A stretch of 64,000 nucleotides of DNA. It comes from Actinomycetospora sp. NBRC 106375. Lineage in GTDB: Bacteria > Actinomycetota > Actinomycetes > Mycobacteriales > Pseudonocardiaceae. Under the pieces are notes generated by a model that made no database searches, was not told the origin of the DNA, and was given only the letters and a program-made list of their open reading frames with translations. Within the stretch, counting starts at the first letter, position 1, and every line of letters begins with the position of its first letter. The stretch spans positions 186,001-250,000 of the forward strand of contig NZ_BSTS01000009.1 of the NCBI RefSeq assembly GCF_030269665.1, in the 5' to 3' direction. Shown here one piece after another: positions 8,362-16,743 of the stretch. The translations under genes and the position numbers were made by a program.

Positions 8362-9834
8362 TCACACCGGCAGCAGTCCCGACACCACGCCCGCGAGCTG
8401 CGCCGCGGTGCGGCACTCGTGCATCGGGACGACCTCGCCGTAGCGGCGCGCGGCCGAGTCGCCCGTGCCCCACTGGGCCTGCGGCTCGGGGTTGAGCCAG
8501 TGCGCGTGGCGGGCCGCGCCGGCGAGGTCGCCGAGGACGGTGAGGTTCGGGTCGCGGTAGTTGGTGCGACCGTCGCCGAGCACGAGCAGCGAGGTCCGCG
8601 GGCCGACGACGTCGGGCCAGCCCTCGCGGAAGCGTCCGAACGCCGCGCCGTAGTCGCTGTGCCCGTCGAAGGCGATCAGTCCGGGGCGCGCGGTGATGTC
8701 CGCCATGACGCCACCCAGGTCGGCGTTCGGGCCGAAGAGGTCGGTGACCTCGACGCAGCCGTCGACGAAACAGAAGATCCGGATACGGGAGAACTGCTCG
8801 CGCAGGGCCTGGACCAGCATCATCGTGAAGTGGCTGAACCCCGCGACCGAGCCCGAGACGTCGCAGAGCAGCACGAGCTCGGGGCGCCCGGGGCGCGGCC
8901 GGCGGAACGCGGGCCGCATCGGGACCCCGCCGGTGGACATCGACCGGCGCAGGGTGCGGCGCAGGTCCATCGGCCCGCGACGGGCGCGCCGGCGCCGCGC
9001 GGCCAGCCGCGACGCCAGGTGACGGGCGAGCGGGGCGACGCGGCGGCGCAGGTCGGCGAGCTGCTCGGAGTTGGCGGTGAGGAAGTCGACGCGGTCGCCC
9101 TGCTTCGGTACCCCCGTGCGCGCCGCGGCCTCGCGCCCGCGGATCTCCGCGCCGCGGCGGCGGGCCTCGTCGGTGACCATCCGCCGGAACGACGCGATGC
9201 GCTCGCGGACCTGCCGGCGGGAGACCTCCTCGGCGAAGGGGCTGTCCCAGTCCGCGTCCGCGCCGCCGCGCAGGTCGGCGAGCACGCGGGCGAGCAGCGT
9301 CTCGGGGCGTACGGCGTTGAGGGCCTGGTAGGCCGACCACGTCGACGGCTGTCCTCCCTGCTGACCGCCGCCCTCGCCGCGATCCCCGCCGCCCCCGCCA
9401 TGGCCCTGTCCCTGACCTCCCTGGCCCTGGCCTCGTCCCACGGCACCGAGGCCGTCGACGATCGCGCGGGCCAGCTCGGCCATCGCCGCGGTGTCGCCGT
9501 CGCGCAGCAGCCCGGCGAGCAGGTCGCGCAGCGCCTCGACGTCGACCGACCCGTCCTCGGCGTAGGGCAGCGCGACCTCACCGAGCGCGGCTCCCTGCCC
9601 CAGCGGGAACCACAGGTCGAACAGCGCGTCGAACACCGCGCGCTGCCCGGAACGCCGCAGCATCGCCGCCGCCAGGCCCTCGCGCAGCTGCTCGCGACGC
9701 AGCAGGTCGAGCTCGGAGATCACCGCCGCGGCGTCCACCGACTCCCCGGGGCCCACCGCGATCCCCGCCCGGCGCAGCGCGCCGACGAAGTCGACGAGGT
9801 GGGCGGGCAGACCGCCCTGGACGACGGGCGTCAT
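8362..9834 (-). CDS. CoxE-like VWA domain protein
   Basis: A 490-residue VWA protein of the CoxE-like group, which works with MoxR-type AAA ATPases as a metal-insertion or complex-remodelling pair. Residues 1-130 are helical. A Gly/Gln linker (133-162) and an Arg-rich helical section (200-318) follow, then the VWA domain (about 318-490) with an intact MIDAS (CDVSGS; Asp325, Ser327, Ser329). It starts one base after the MoxR gene stops, so the two form a unit. M. tuberculosis has the same pair (Rv2425c-Rv2426c) at this place. The client protein is unknown. Confidence 0.86.
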   Translation of the reverse strand: MTPVVQGGLPAHLVDFVGALRRAGIAVGPGESVDAAAVISELDLLRREQLREGLAAAMLRRSGQRAVFDALFDLWFPLGQGAALGEVALPYAEDGSVDVEALRDLLAGLLRDGDTAAMAELARAIVDGLGAVGRGQGQGGQGQGHGGGGGDRGEGGGQQGGQPSTWSAYQALNAVRPETLLARVLADLRGGADADWDSPFAEEVSRRQVRERIASFRRMVTDEARRRGAEIRGREAAARTGVPKQGDRVDFLTANSEQLADLRRRVAPLARHLASRLAARRRRARRGPMDLRRTLRRSMSTGGVPMRPAFRRPRPGRPELVLLCDVSGSVAGFSHFTMMLVQALREQFSRIRIFCFVDGCVEVTDLFGPNADLGGVMADITARPGLIAFDGHSDYGAAFGRFREGWPDVVGPRTSLLVLGDGRTNYRDPNLTVLGDLAGAARHAHWLNPEPQAQWGTGDSAARRYGEVVPMHECRTAAQLAGVVSGLLPV

Positions 9835-9835
9835 C

Positions 9836-10735
9836 TCAGTTCAGCCGCAGCTCGGCGACGGCCTTCTGGGCGTCGGCCTGGTGCTTGAGGACGACGCCGA
9901 GGGTCGAGCGCACGGTCTCGTCGTCGAGGGTGTCGAGCCCGAGGGCGAGCAGCGTGCGGCCCCAGTCGATCGTCTCGGATACCGACGGGGCCTTGCGGAG
10001 CTGGATGCTGCGCAGCACGCCGACGATCCGCACCAGCTCCTCGGCCAGCGCCTCGGGTAGCTGGGGCACGCGGGCGAGCACGATGCGCCGCTCGAGCTCG
10101 GGGTCGGGGAAGTCGAGGTGCAGGAACAGGCAGCGGCGTTTGAGGGCCTCGGAGAGCTCGCGGGTCGCGTTCGAGGTCAGGAGCGTGAAGGGGCGCTGAT
10201 TGGCGGTGATCGTGCCCCACTCCGGCACGGTGACCTGGAAGTCGCCGAGCACCTCGAGCAGCAGTCCCTCGACCTCGACGTCGGCCTTGTCGGTCTCGTC
10301 GACCAGCAGCACCGTCGGGTCGGTGCGCCGGATCGCGGTGAGCAGCGGGCGCGGGAGCAGGAACTCCTCGGAGAAGACGTCGTCGCGCGCGTCGTCCCAC
10401 GACTCGCCCTGGCTCGCGGTGATGCGCAGCAGCTGCTTCGCGTGGTTCCACTCGTAGAGCGCGCGCGCCTCGTCGATGCCCTCGTAGCACTGAAGGCGCA
10501 CCAGGCCCGAGCCCGTCGCGTCGGCGACGGCGCGCGCCAGCTCCGTCTTGCCGACGCCCGCGGGACCCTCGACGAGCAGCGGCTTGCCCAGGCGGTCGGC
10601 CAGGAAGACGGTGGTCGCGACGGCCGTGGACGCGAGGTACCCGACGTCGGCGAGCCGGGTGGTCACGTCCTCGACGGAGTCGAACAGCGGCTTCTGGGCC
10701 CTCTGGTCGACCGGCTCGGTGCTCACGGGCCGCAT
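9836..10735 (-). CDS. MoxR-family AAA+ ATPase
   Basis: A 299-residue AAA+ ATPase with Walker A GPAGVGKT (about 57-64), Walker B LLVDE (about 143-147), a sensor-1 ALTSNATREL-type block and a C-terminal lid helix bundle. MoxR ATPases cooperate with VWA proteins in maturing enzyme complexes, and the VWA gene follows one base later. I start at ATG 10735 (MRPVSTEP), preceded by TACGTT as a possible leaderless -10; a GTG three codons in is an alternative. The ATG at 10822 would overlap the divergent promoter and is unlikely. Confidence 0.88.
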   Translation of the reverse strand: MRPVSTEPVDQRAQKPLFDSVEDVTTRLADVGYLASTAVATTVFLADRLGKPLLVEGPAGVGKTELARAVADATGSGLVRLQCYEGIDEARALYEWNHAKQLLRITASQGESWDDARDDVFSEEFLLPRPLLTAIRRTDPTVLLVDETDKADVEVEGLLLEVLGDFQVTVPEWGTITANQRPFTLLTSNATRELSEALKRRCLFLHLDFPDPELERRIVLARVPQLPEALAEELVRIVGVLRSIQLRKAPSVSETIDWGRTLLALGLDTLDDETVRSTLGVVLKHQADAQKAVAELRLN

Positions 10736-10854
10736 CCTGCCCAACGTATCCCGTGTTGTCCCGGCGATGTGGCCCGCTCGCACCCTCACGCGGGGGAATC
10801 CCGGACGTCCCGGAGAAACCACCCGGACGTCACCTCGTTGAACGTGAGGTGAAC

Positions 10855-12378
10855 GTGAACCGGACGGTCTCCCCCGTGCGGCTGCTCGCGGTGGCGCTCG
10901 CCGCCGCGGTGGCGCTCACCACGGTCCTGGGCCTCGTCACCGCGCTCCTGCGCCCGGCGCCGGCGGGGCTGTGGGCCTATGTCGACGCGCTGGAGCCCTA
11001 CAACCTGCCGACGTGGCTGTACGCGATGCTGCTGCTGCTCACCGCGGTGGCGTGCCTCGCGGCCGGGCTCGCCGCGCGCACCCGGGACCGACGGGCCGCC
11101 TGGTGGTGGGGCGGCGCCGCGGTCGGGCCGACGCTGGCGTCCCTGTGCGTCGCGACCGGGTTCCACACCCGGGTCGACGGCCTCGCGCGCCAGGTCGTCG
11201 GCTCCACCCCCCTGACCACCGACTGGCTGCCCACGGCGGTGGTCGCGGGCGTCGTGCTCGCGGTGCCGTTCGTGGTGCTCGCCCGGCGGCTCCCGCACGG
11301 GCGGTGGATGGTCGCCGCGGTCGCACTGTTCGGTGCCGGGGCCCTGGCGAGCGAGCTGCTGACCCGGACGCTCGGGCCGGGCGGCCGCGCGCTCGCCGAG
11401 GTCGCCGAGGGTCTCCAGGACGCCGGCGCGGCGGGCCTGCTGCTCGCGACGGTGTGCGCGGTCCGGGTGGTCCGCGACGATGCCGACCTGCGCGTCGCTC
11501 CGGCGGGCACCGACGACACCGACGCGCGCACCTCGCACGAGCGGCCGGACCTCGGCCGCCGGACGCTGTGGCTCGGCCTGGTCGTGCCGACGCTCGCCCT
11601 CAGCGCGCTGAGCCTGCTCGTGACGCTCGCGTTCCCGGCGCCGGGCCCGAAGCTCCAGCAGTGGATCGGCTACCTCAACGTCGACGCCGAGGGCAACCTC
11701 CCGACGTGGTGGGCCGTCGGTCTGCTCGCCGCGGCCGCGGTCGCGCACCTGGTCACCGGCCTGGTCGGACGGGCCCAGGGTGCGCGGGCCGCGGTCGGGT
11801 GGCTCGTCACGGCCGTGATCCTCGCGGGGATGTCGCTCGACGACATGACCTCGATCCACGAGCGCGTCGGCGACATGCTCAAACCCGAGGGCGCGGCGGC
11901 GCCGGCGACCCCGGGCGGCACGTTCTCCTTCTACTGGGTCATCCCGGGCGCGGGCGTCGCGCTGGTGATCGCGGTGATCGTCGGCGCGCTGGCGCTGCGC
12001 CTGCGGGGGCGGCCGCGCTGGCTGCTGGTCGGCGGGCTCGGCGTGCTGTTCTTCTTCGCGCTCGGCCTGGAGGGCATCGAGGGCGCGGTGATCGCGAGCA
12101 ACGCAAGCAACCACGCGGTCGAGGTCCTCGCCTACCACGTCGAGGAGCTGGGCGAGAACGTCGGCGCCCTGATGCTCATCGGCGCCGCGACCAGCGCGCT
12201 GGCGGTGCGACGGGCCGCGGGAGCGCTCGCGGTGCGCTACGTGGGGGCGGGCGAGGCGCCCGACCCGGTGGTCGAGGAGCCGGTGGTCGAGGCCGAGCCG
12301 GTGGGGTACGCCGTCGAGGACTCCCCCACCGAGGCCATCCCGATGGTCGCCGCGACCACGCCGATCGCGCGCGCCTGA
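10855..12378 (+). CDS. polytopic membrane protein built from two repeated halves, function unknown
   Basis: A 507-residue membrane protein with about ten predicted helices and a charged C-terminal tail. It appears to be an internal duplication. NLPTW followed by a hydrophobic helix occurs near 50-54 and again near 281-285. FHTRVDGL in half one matches IHERVGDM in half two. EGLQDAGAAGLLLAT matches EELGENVGALMLIGA. Only half two has the acidic/His set SLDDMTSIHE (about 327-336) plus the later YHVEE, which could bind a metal. I start at GTG 10855, which has AGGTGA just upstream; GTG 10849 is possible. No enzymatic role can be claimed. Confidence 0.72.
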   Translation: MNRTVSPVRLLAVALAAAVALTTVLGLVTALLRPAPAGLWAYVDALEPYNLPTWLYAMLLLLTAVACLAAGLAARTRDRRAAWWWGGAAVGPTLASLCVATGFHTRVDGLARQVVGSTPLTTDWLPTAVVAGVVLAVPFVVLARRLPHGRWMVAAVALFGAGALASELLTRTLGPGGRALAEVAEGLQDAGAAGLLLATVCAVRVVRDDADLRVAPAGTDDTDARTSHERPDLGRRTLWLGLVVPTLALSALSLLVTLAFPAPGPKLQQWIGYLNVDAEGNLPTWWAVGLLAAAAVAHLVTGLVGRAQGARAAVGWLVTAVILAGMSLDDMTSIHERVGDMLKPEGAAAPATPGGTFSFYWVIPGAGVALVIAVIVGALALRLRGRPRWLLVGGLGVLFFFALGLEGIEGAVIASNASNHAVEVLAYHVEELGENVGALMLIGAATSALAVRRAAGALAVRYVGAGEAPDPVVEEPVVEAEPVGYAVEDSPTEAIPMVAATTPIARA

Positions 12379-12383
12379 CCTGG

Positions 12384-12746
12384 TCAGTAGCGGTTCGTCC
12401 GCGCGTCCACCGCGGACGCCGCGTCGATCGCGGCGGCGGGGACGTGCGTGCCCGACTGGCTCTTCGCGATCCTCCCGGCCGAGGGCACGTCACGCTGGCC
12501 GGGCCAGGCAGCCGGGTCGACGACCACGGCGAGCTCGGGGACCGTGCCCTTCACCGTGAACCGGTCCGCGAACGGCGGATGCGCGAGGATCCGGGCGCGA
12601 CCGTTGATCCGCAGGGGTGTGGTCGTGACCGGGCACGAGGAAGAGCATCCCGACCTGTGGGTGTCGGCGACGACTGCGGGTGGCTCGGAGACGATCGCGC
12701 GCAGCGCGGCCTCGTCGGTGATCTCCGCGGTCTGCTGCTGATCCAC
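12384..12746 (-). pseudogene. internally deleted PPOX (TIGR04025/MSMEG_1061-like) flavoprotein
   Basis: The 120-codon open frame looks like both ends of the MSMEG_1061-type FMN split-barrel family with the middle missing. Residues 7-22 (ITDEAALRAIVSEP) resemble the family N-terminus. They jump straight to a late block (LRINGRARILA ... VKGTVPELAVVVD), skipping roughly 80 residues with the FMN-binding core. A second gap removes the HCAKA..RS segment before AAWPGQRDVPSAGRI. The reading frame is still open, so the deletions kept frame, but flavin binding should be lost. There is no convincing ribosome site. It lies tail-to-tail with the duplicated membrane protein and head-to-head with recQ. The family match is from memory and needs an alignment. 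Confidence 0.6.
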
Positions 12747-12818
12747 TGAGGCGACACTGACTTCTCGTCCCGGTGGGACCACCCCCGCGCTGTCGGACCC
12801 GTCGGCCACCATGGGGAC

Positions 12819-14942
12819 ATGACGACCACCGAGGCCGATCTGCGCTCCGACGCCGAGGCCACCCTCCAGCGCCTCGCGGGACCCGGGGCGGCGCTGCGCG
12901 AGGACCAGTGGGCGGCCATCCACGCGCTGGTCGCCGAGGGTCGGCGGGCCCTGGTGGTGCAGCGCACCGGATGGGGCAAGTCGGCGGTCTACTTCGTGGC
13001 CACGGCGCTGCTGCGCGCCGCGGGCAAGGGTCCGACGGTCATCGTCAGCCCCCTGCTCGCGCTGATGCGCAACCAGATCGACGCGGCGGGCCGGGCCGGT
13101 ATCCATGCGGTGACGGTCAACTCGGCCAACACCGACGACTGGCAGGACGTCTACGCCCAGGTCCAGGCCGGCGAGGTCGACGTGCTGCTCGTGAGCCCCG
13201 AGCGGCTCAACAACCCCGAGTTCCGCGACCAGGTGCTGCCCGAGCTCAGCCGCACCGCGGGCATGCTGGTGGTCGACGAGGCGCACTGCATCTCCGACTG
13301 GGGCCACGACTTCCGGCCGGACTACCGCCGGCTGCGCACCCTCATCGCCGACCTCCCCGACGGCGTCCCCGTGCTCGCCACCACGGCCACGGCGAACGAC
13401 CGCGTGACCACCGACGTGGCCGACCAGCTGGGGGTCTCGCAGAGCCACGACCGGGCGCTCGTGCTGCGCGGCGAGCTCGACCGCGAGTCGCTACGCCTCG
13501 GGGTCCTGCCGCTCGACAAGGGGGCGGACCGCTTCGCCTGGCTCGCCCAGCACCTCGACGACCTGCCGGGTTCCGGCATCGTCTACACGCTGACGGTCTC
13601 GACGGCCGACGAGCTCGCGGAGTTCCTGCGCGAGCGCGGCCACGCCGTCGCCTCCTACACCGGCAAGACCGACCCGGCCGACCGCGAGCGCGCCGAGGAC
13701 GACCTGCTGGCCAACCGCGTCAAGGCGCTGGTGGCGACGAGCGCGCTGGGCATGGGCTTCGACAAGCCCGACCTCGGCTTCGTCATCCACCTCGGGGCGC
13801 CGCAGTCGCCGGTGGCGTACTACCAGCAGATCGGCCGCGCCGGCCGCGGCGTCGAGCGCGCCGAGGTGCTCCTGCTGCCCGGCCCGGAGGACCGCGACAT
13901 CTGGGCCTACTTCGCGTCCCTGGCCTTCCCCGCCGAGCCCCAGGTCCGGGTCGCCCTCAGTGTGCTCGGCGACGCCGGGCGCCCTCTGTCCACCGCCGCG
14001 CTCGAGCCACGGGTCGAGCTCAGCCGCGGGCGCCTGGAGATGATGCTCAAGGTCCTCGACACCGACGGGGCGGTCCGCCGCGTGAAAGGCGGCTGGGAGG
14101 CCACCGGCGAGCCGTGGGAGTACGACGGCGCGCGGTACACGGGGCTGGCCAAGGCCCGGCGCGTGGAGCAGCAGGCGATGCTCGACTACATCGCCACCGA
14201 CGGCTGCCGCATGGAGTTCCTGCGCCGCCAGCTGGACGACCCGGGCGCCGCGCCGTGCGGACGCTGCGACAACTGCACGGGCCGGCACGCCGACCCGACC
14301 ATCGGCGAGGACGTCCGCGTCCAGGCGCAGACGACGCTCGACCGGCCGGGCGTTCCGCTGGCCCCGCGCAAGCAGTGGCCCAGCGGCATGGACGCCCTCG
14401 ACGTGCCGCTCAAGGGCAAGATCAAGCCCGAGGAGGCCGCCGAGGAGGGACGCGCGCTGGGCCGGCTCACCGACGTGGGCTGGGGCCCTCGCCTGCGCCC
14501 CCTGCTGCGCGCCGACGACCTCGTCCCCGACGCCGCGGTGGACGCGGCCGTCGAGGTGCTCAAGGGCTGGGACTGGGCGCAGCGGCCCGCGAGCGTCGTC
14601 TGGCTGCCATCGCGCCGGCGCCCGGTCCTGGTCGAGAGCTTCGCCCAGCGCATCGGCAGCATCGGGCGCCTGCCGCTGCTCGGCGCGCTGGCCGACACCG
14701 CACCGCCGATCTACGAGGACCCGGAGGACGACGCCGAGCCGGAGGCCCCCAACTCCGCGCAGCGCCTCGCCGAGGTGTGGTCGCGGCTCTCGGTGCCCTC
14801 GGGCTTGGACCCGAGCGACGGACCGGTGCTGCTGGTCGACGACGTCGCCGACTCGGGCTGGACGCTCACGGTCGCGGCGGCGCTGCTGCGCCGGGCCGGG
14901 GCGCCGGCGGTACTGCCCCTGGTGCTGGCCACCACGGGCTGA
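12819..14942 (+). CDS. recQ: RecQ-family ATP-dependent DNA helicase with C-terminal phosphoribosyltransferase-like tail
   Basis: This 707-residue protein would unwind DNA 3' to 5' during repair. It has the Walker A block TGWGKS (about 50-55), DEAHC (153-157) in the RecQ context DEAHCISDWGHDFRPDYR, TATA motif III, a full second RecA lobe (QQIGRAGRG) and the four zinc cysteines (CR, then CGRCDNC, about 463-486). After a linker the last 45 residues read VLLVDDVADSGWT, the PRPP-binding motif of type I phosphoribosyltransferases, followed by a helix. RecQ plus a ComF-like tail occurs in other actinobacteria. Whether the tail binds PRPP is unknown. There is no HRDC domain. Confidence 0.9.
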   Translation: MTTTEADLRSDAEATLQRLAGPGAALREDQWAAIHALVAEGRRALVVQRTGWGKSAVYFVATALLRAAGKGPTVIVSPLLALMRNQIDAAGRAGIHAVTVNSANTDDWQDVYAQVQAGEVDVLLVSPERLNNPEFRDQVLPELSRTAGMLVVDEAHCISDWGHDFRPDYRRLRTLIADLPDGVPVLATTATANDRVTTDVADQLGVSQSHDRALVLRGELDRESLRLGVLPLDKGADRFAWLAQHLDDLPGSGIVYTLTVSTADELAEFLRERGHAVASYTGKTDPADRERAEDDLLANRVKALVATSALGMGFDKPDLGFVIHLGAPQSPVAYYQQIGRAGRGVERAEVLLLPGPEDRDIWAYFASLAFPAEPQVRVALSVLGDAGRPLSTAALEPRVELSRGRLEMMLKVLDTDGAVRRVKGGWEATGEPWEYDGARYTGLAKARRVEQQAMLDYIATDGCRMEFLRRQLDDPGAAPCGRCDNCTGRHADPTIGEDVRVQAQTTLDRPGVPLAPRKQWPSGMDALDVPLKGKIKPEEAAEEGRALGRLTDVGWGPRLRPLLRADDLVPDAAVDAAVEVLKGWDWAQRPASVVWLPSRRRPVLVESFAQRIGSIGRLPLLGALADTAPPIYEDPEDDAEPEAPNSAQRLAEVWSRLSVPSGLDPSDGPVLLVDDVADSGWTLTVAAALLRRAGAPAVLPLVLATTG

Positions 14943-15054
14943 CGCGGCCGTCGGCCGGACCCTCCGCTCTGGCACCCTCGGTCGCGCCACGAGCACCGTC
15001 GGGCCGTGCCGGAGAGAACATCGCGGCCCGTGACCGGGCCGCCCGAGGAGGACG

Positions 15055-15773
15055 ATGACCGCGGGGACGAGGCCCTCCGAGCGCGATGGTGCCGCGTCCC
15101 CCTCGGTCGCGGCGCCGGACGGCGCGGCCGACGCGGCGCCGTCCGCACGGTCGGGCGCCGGGCACCGCCTGCTCGTCGCCGTCCTGGTCGCGCTGCTGGT
15201 GGGCGCGACCCTCGTGCTGCGCCTCGGTCTGGTCGGCGGTGATGCGATCGGGGCGGCCGACAACGGCGACGGGCCCCGCCTGTCCTGCCTCGCCGGGCTC
15301 GTGCCCGACACCACCGACGGCTTCGCGACGGCCCACGGCGTCGTCGTGACCGAGTACCGCCGCAGTCCGCCGGACCGCGCACCGTCGACGGCGTCGAGGT
15401 CCCGCTGACCCGCGCACCGGAGGGCTCGCCCTACACGGGCGTGATGTTCGCCTATCTCGACGGGCTCCCGGGCCGGTGGGTGCCGCCGACGGTCGTCGCG
15501 CTGGCCCTGCTCGGCGGCGCGCTGACCCTGCTCCCGACCCGCCGTGTCGCCGGGACCGTGCTCGACCGCGCGGCGACCCCGCCCGCCGTGGGTCTTCTGC
15601 GGGTCGCCGCGCTCCTCGCGGGCACCGGCGTCGGCATCGTGCTGGTCGCCGTCCTCGGCGACGGGTACTGCGAGCTCGCCAAGCACGTCTGGCTCGGGTC
15701 CTACGCGCTCGTCGTCGCCGGGCTCGTCCTGGCCGCGGCGGCCCTGTCCCTGGCGGCTCGCGGACGGACCTGA
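15055..15773 (+). pseudogene. decayed, internally deleted paralogue of the 502-residue membrane protein at 53275-54783
   Basis: Two short frames together cover the two ends of the family seen intact at 53275. The first (15055-15408) has the first membrane helix and the NGDGxRL-C-AGLxPxTxDGFA block. The second, in another frame, reads a terminal set of helices (LDGLPGRWVPPTVVALA) and GDGYCELAKHVWLGSY, matching GDGYYEVFKHVWLAAY in the paralogue. About 260 central residues are absent and the frame changes between roughly 15350 and 15400. The ATG at 15055 has a GAGGAGG site, so a truncated 117-residue product could still be translated. A sequencing frameshift could explain the frame change but not the missing middle. 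Confidence 0.68.
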
Positions 15774-15810
15774 TCGATCGGACCGTTCCCGGCGGGCGGC
15801 GGCGGGTGAT

Positions 15811-16716
15811 ATGCCCTCCGGTGTGACGATCGCCGCGCTGTACCGCTACCCCGTCAAGTCGATGCTCGGGGAGTCCCTCGGCCGCGCCGTCCTCGACGAA
15901 CGCGGGGTCGTGGGCGACCGCGCGTACGCCGTCCTCGACGTCGAGACCGGCATCATCGCGAGCGCGAAGGTGCCGAAGCGGTGGGCCGAGCTGCTCCGGT
16001 TCTCCGCGACCTTCGCCGGCGAGCCGGTGCCCGGCGAGCCCGCGCCGCCGGTTGTGATCACCTTCCCGGACGGGTCGACCCGCCGCAGCGACGACGCCGA
16101 CCTCGACCGGGCGCTGTCCGACGCCCTCGGTCGCGAGGTCCGGCTGGTCACCACGGCGCCCGACGCGCCGAAGTTCGAGGAGCTCTGGGCCGACCTCGAC
16201 GACATGGACCGCGAGAGCCTCGCGCCCGAGCACATCATCGACGCCACCACGTCGCGCCAGGAGGACACCGGCGAGGCGATCAGCAGCTTCGACGTCGCCG
16301 CGTTCGCCCCGCCCGGGCGCTTCTACGACCTCGCCGCCCTGCACGTCGTCACGGAGTCGACGCTCGCGCGGCTGGCCGAGCTCGCGCCCGAGAGCTCGTT
16401 CGACGTGCGGCGCTACCGGCCCAACATCGTCCTGGCCGACACTGAGCCCGGCTTCGCCGAGAACGACTGGCCGGGGCGGGAGATGACGCTCGGCGACGGG
16501 GTCCGGGTGGCCTACACGTTCCAGACCATGCGCTGCGTCATGACGACGATGGCGCAGGAGGAGCTGCCCGACGACCGCAACACCCTGCGTACGGTCGCGA
16601 AGAACAACCGGATCATGATCGAGAAGCCGGAGGTCGCGGGGAAGTGGGCGTGCGCCGGGGTGTATGCCGATGTCGCCGCCGGTGGCGAGGTGTCGGTCGG
16701 CGACGCCCACGCCTGA
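15811..16716 (+). CDS. MOSC domain-containing protein
   Basis: A 301-residue protein with the MOSC N-terminal beta-barrel (ALYRYPVKSMLGE, residues 7-19) and the MOSC domain with RYRPNIVLAD, FQTMRCVMTTMAQ (likely catalytic or metal-site Cys) and a closing WACAGVYADV. MOSC proteins handle sulfur or molybdenum cofactor, as in the molybdenum-cofactor sulfurase tail and the YcbX/YiiM detoxification reductases. The specific reaction is not deducible. I choose ATG 15811; GTG 15823 is possible. No ribosome site is seen, so it may be leaderless. Confidence 0.85.
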   Translation: MPSGVTIAALYRYPVKSMLGESLGRAVLDERGVVGDRAYAVLDVETGIIASAKVPKRWAELLRFSATFAGEPVPGEPAPPVVITFPDGSTRRSDDADLDRALSDALGREVRLVTTAPDAPKFEELWADLDDMDRESLAPEHIIDATTSRQEDTGEAISSFDVAAFAPPGRFYDLAALHVVTESTLARLAELAPESSFDVRRYRPNIVLADTEPGFAENDWPGREMTLGDGVRVAYTFQTMRCVMTTMAQEELPDDRNTLRTVAKNNRIMIEKPEVAGKWACAGVYADVAAGGEVSVGDAHA

Positions 16717-16743
16717 TCCCGCACCGTCCGTCGAGGAGACCAC

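Noticed and set aside
12384-13448. 354-codon minus-strand frame reaching into recQ
   Set aside because: Only the part below 12746 resembles a protein family; the rest is the antisense of recQ.
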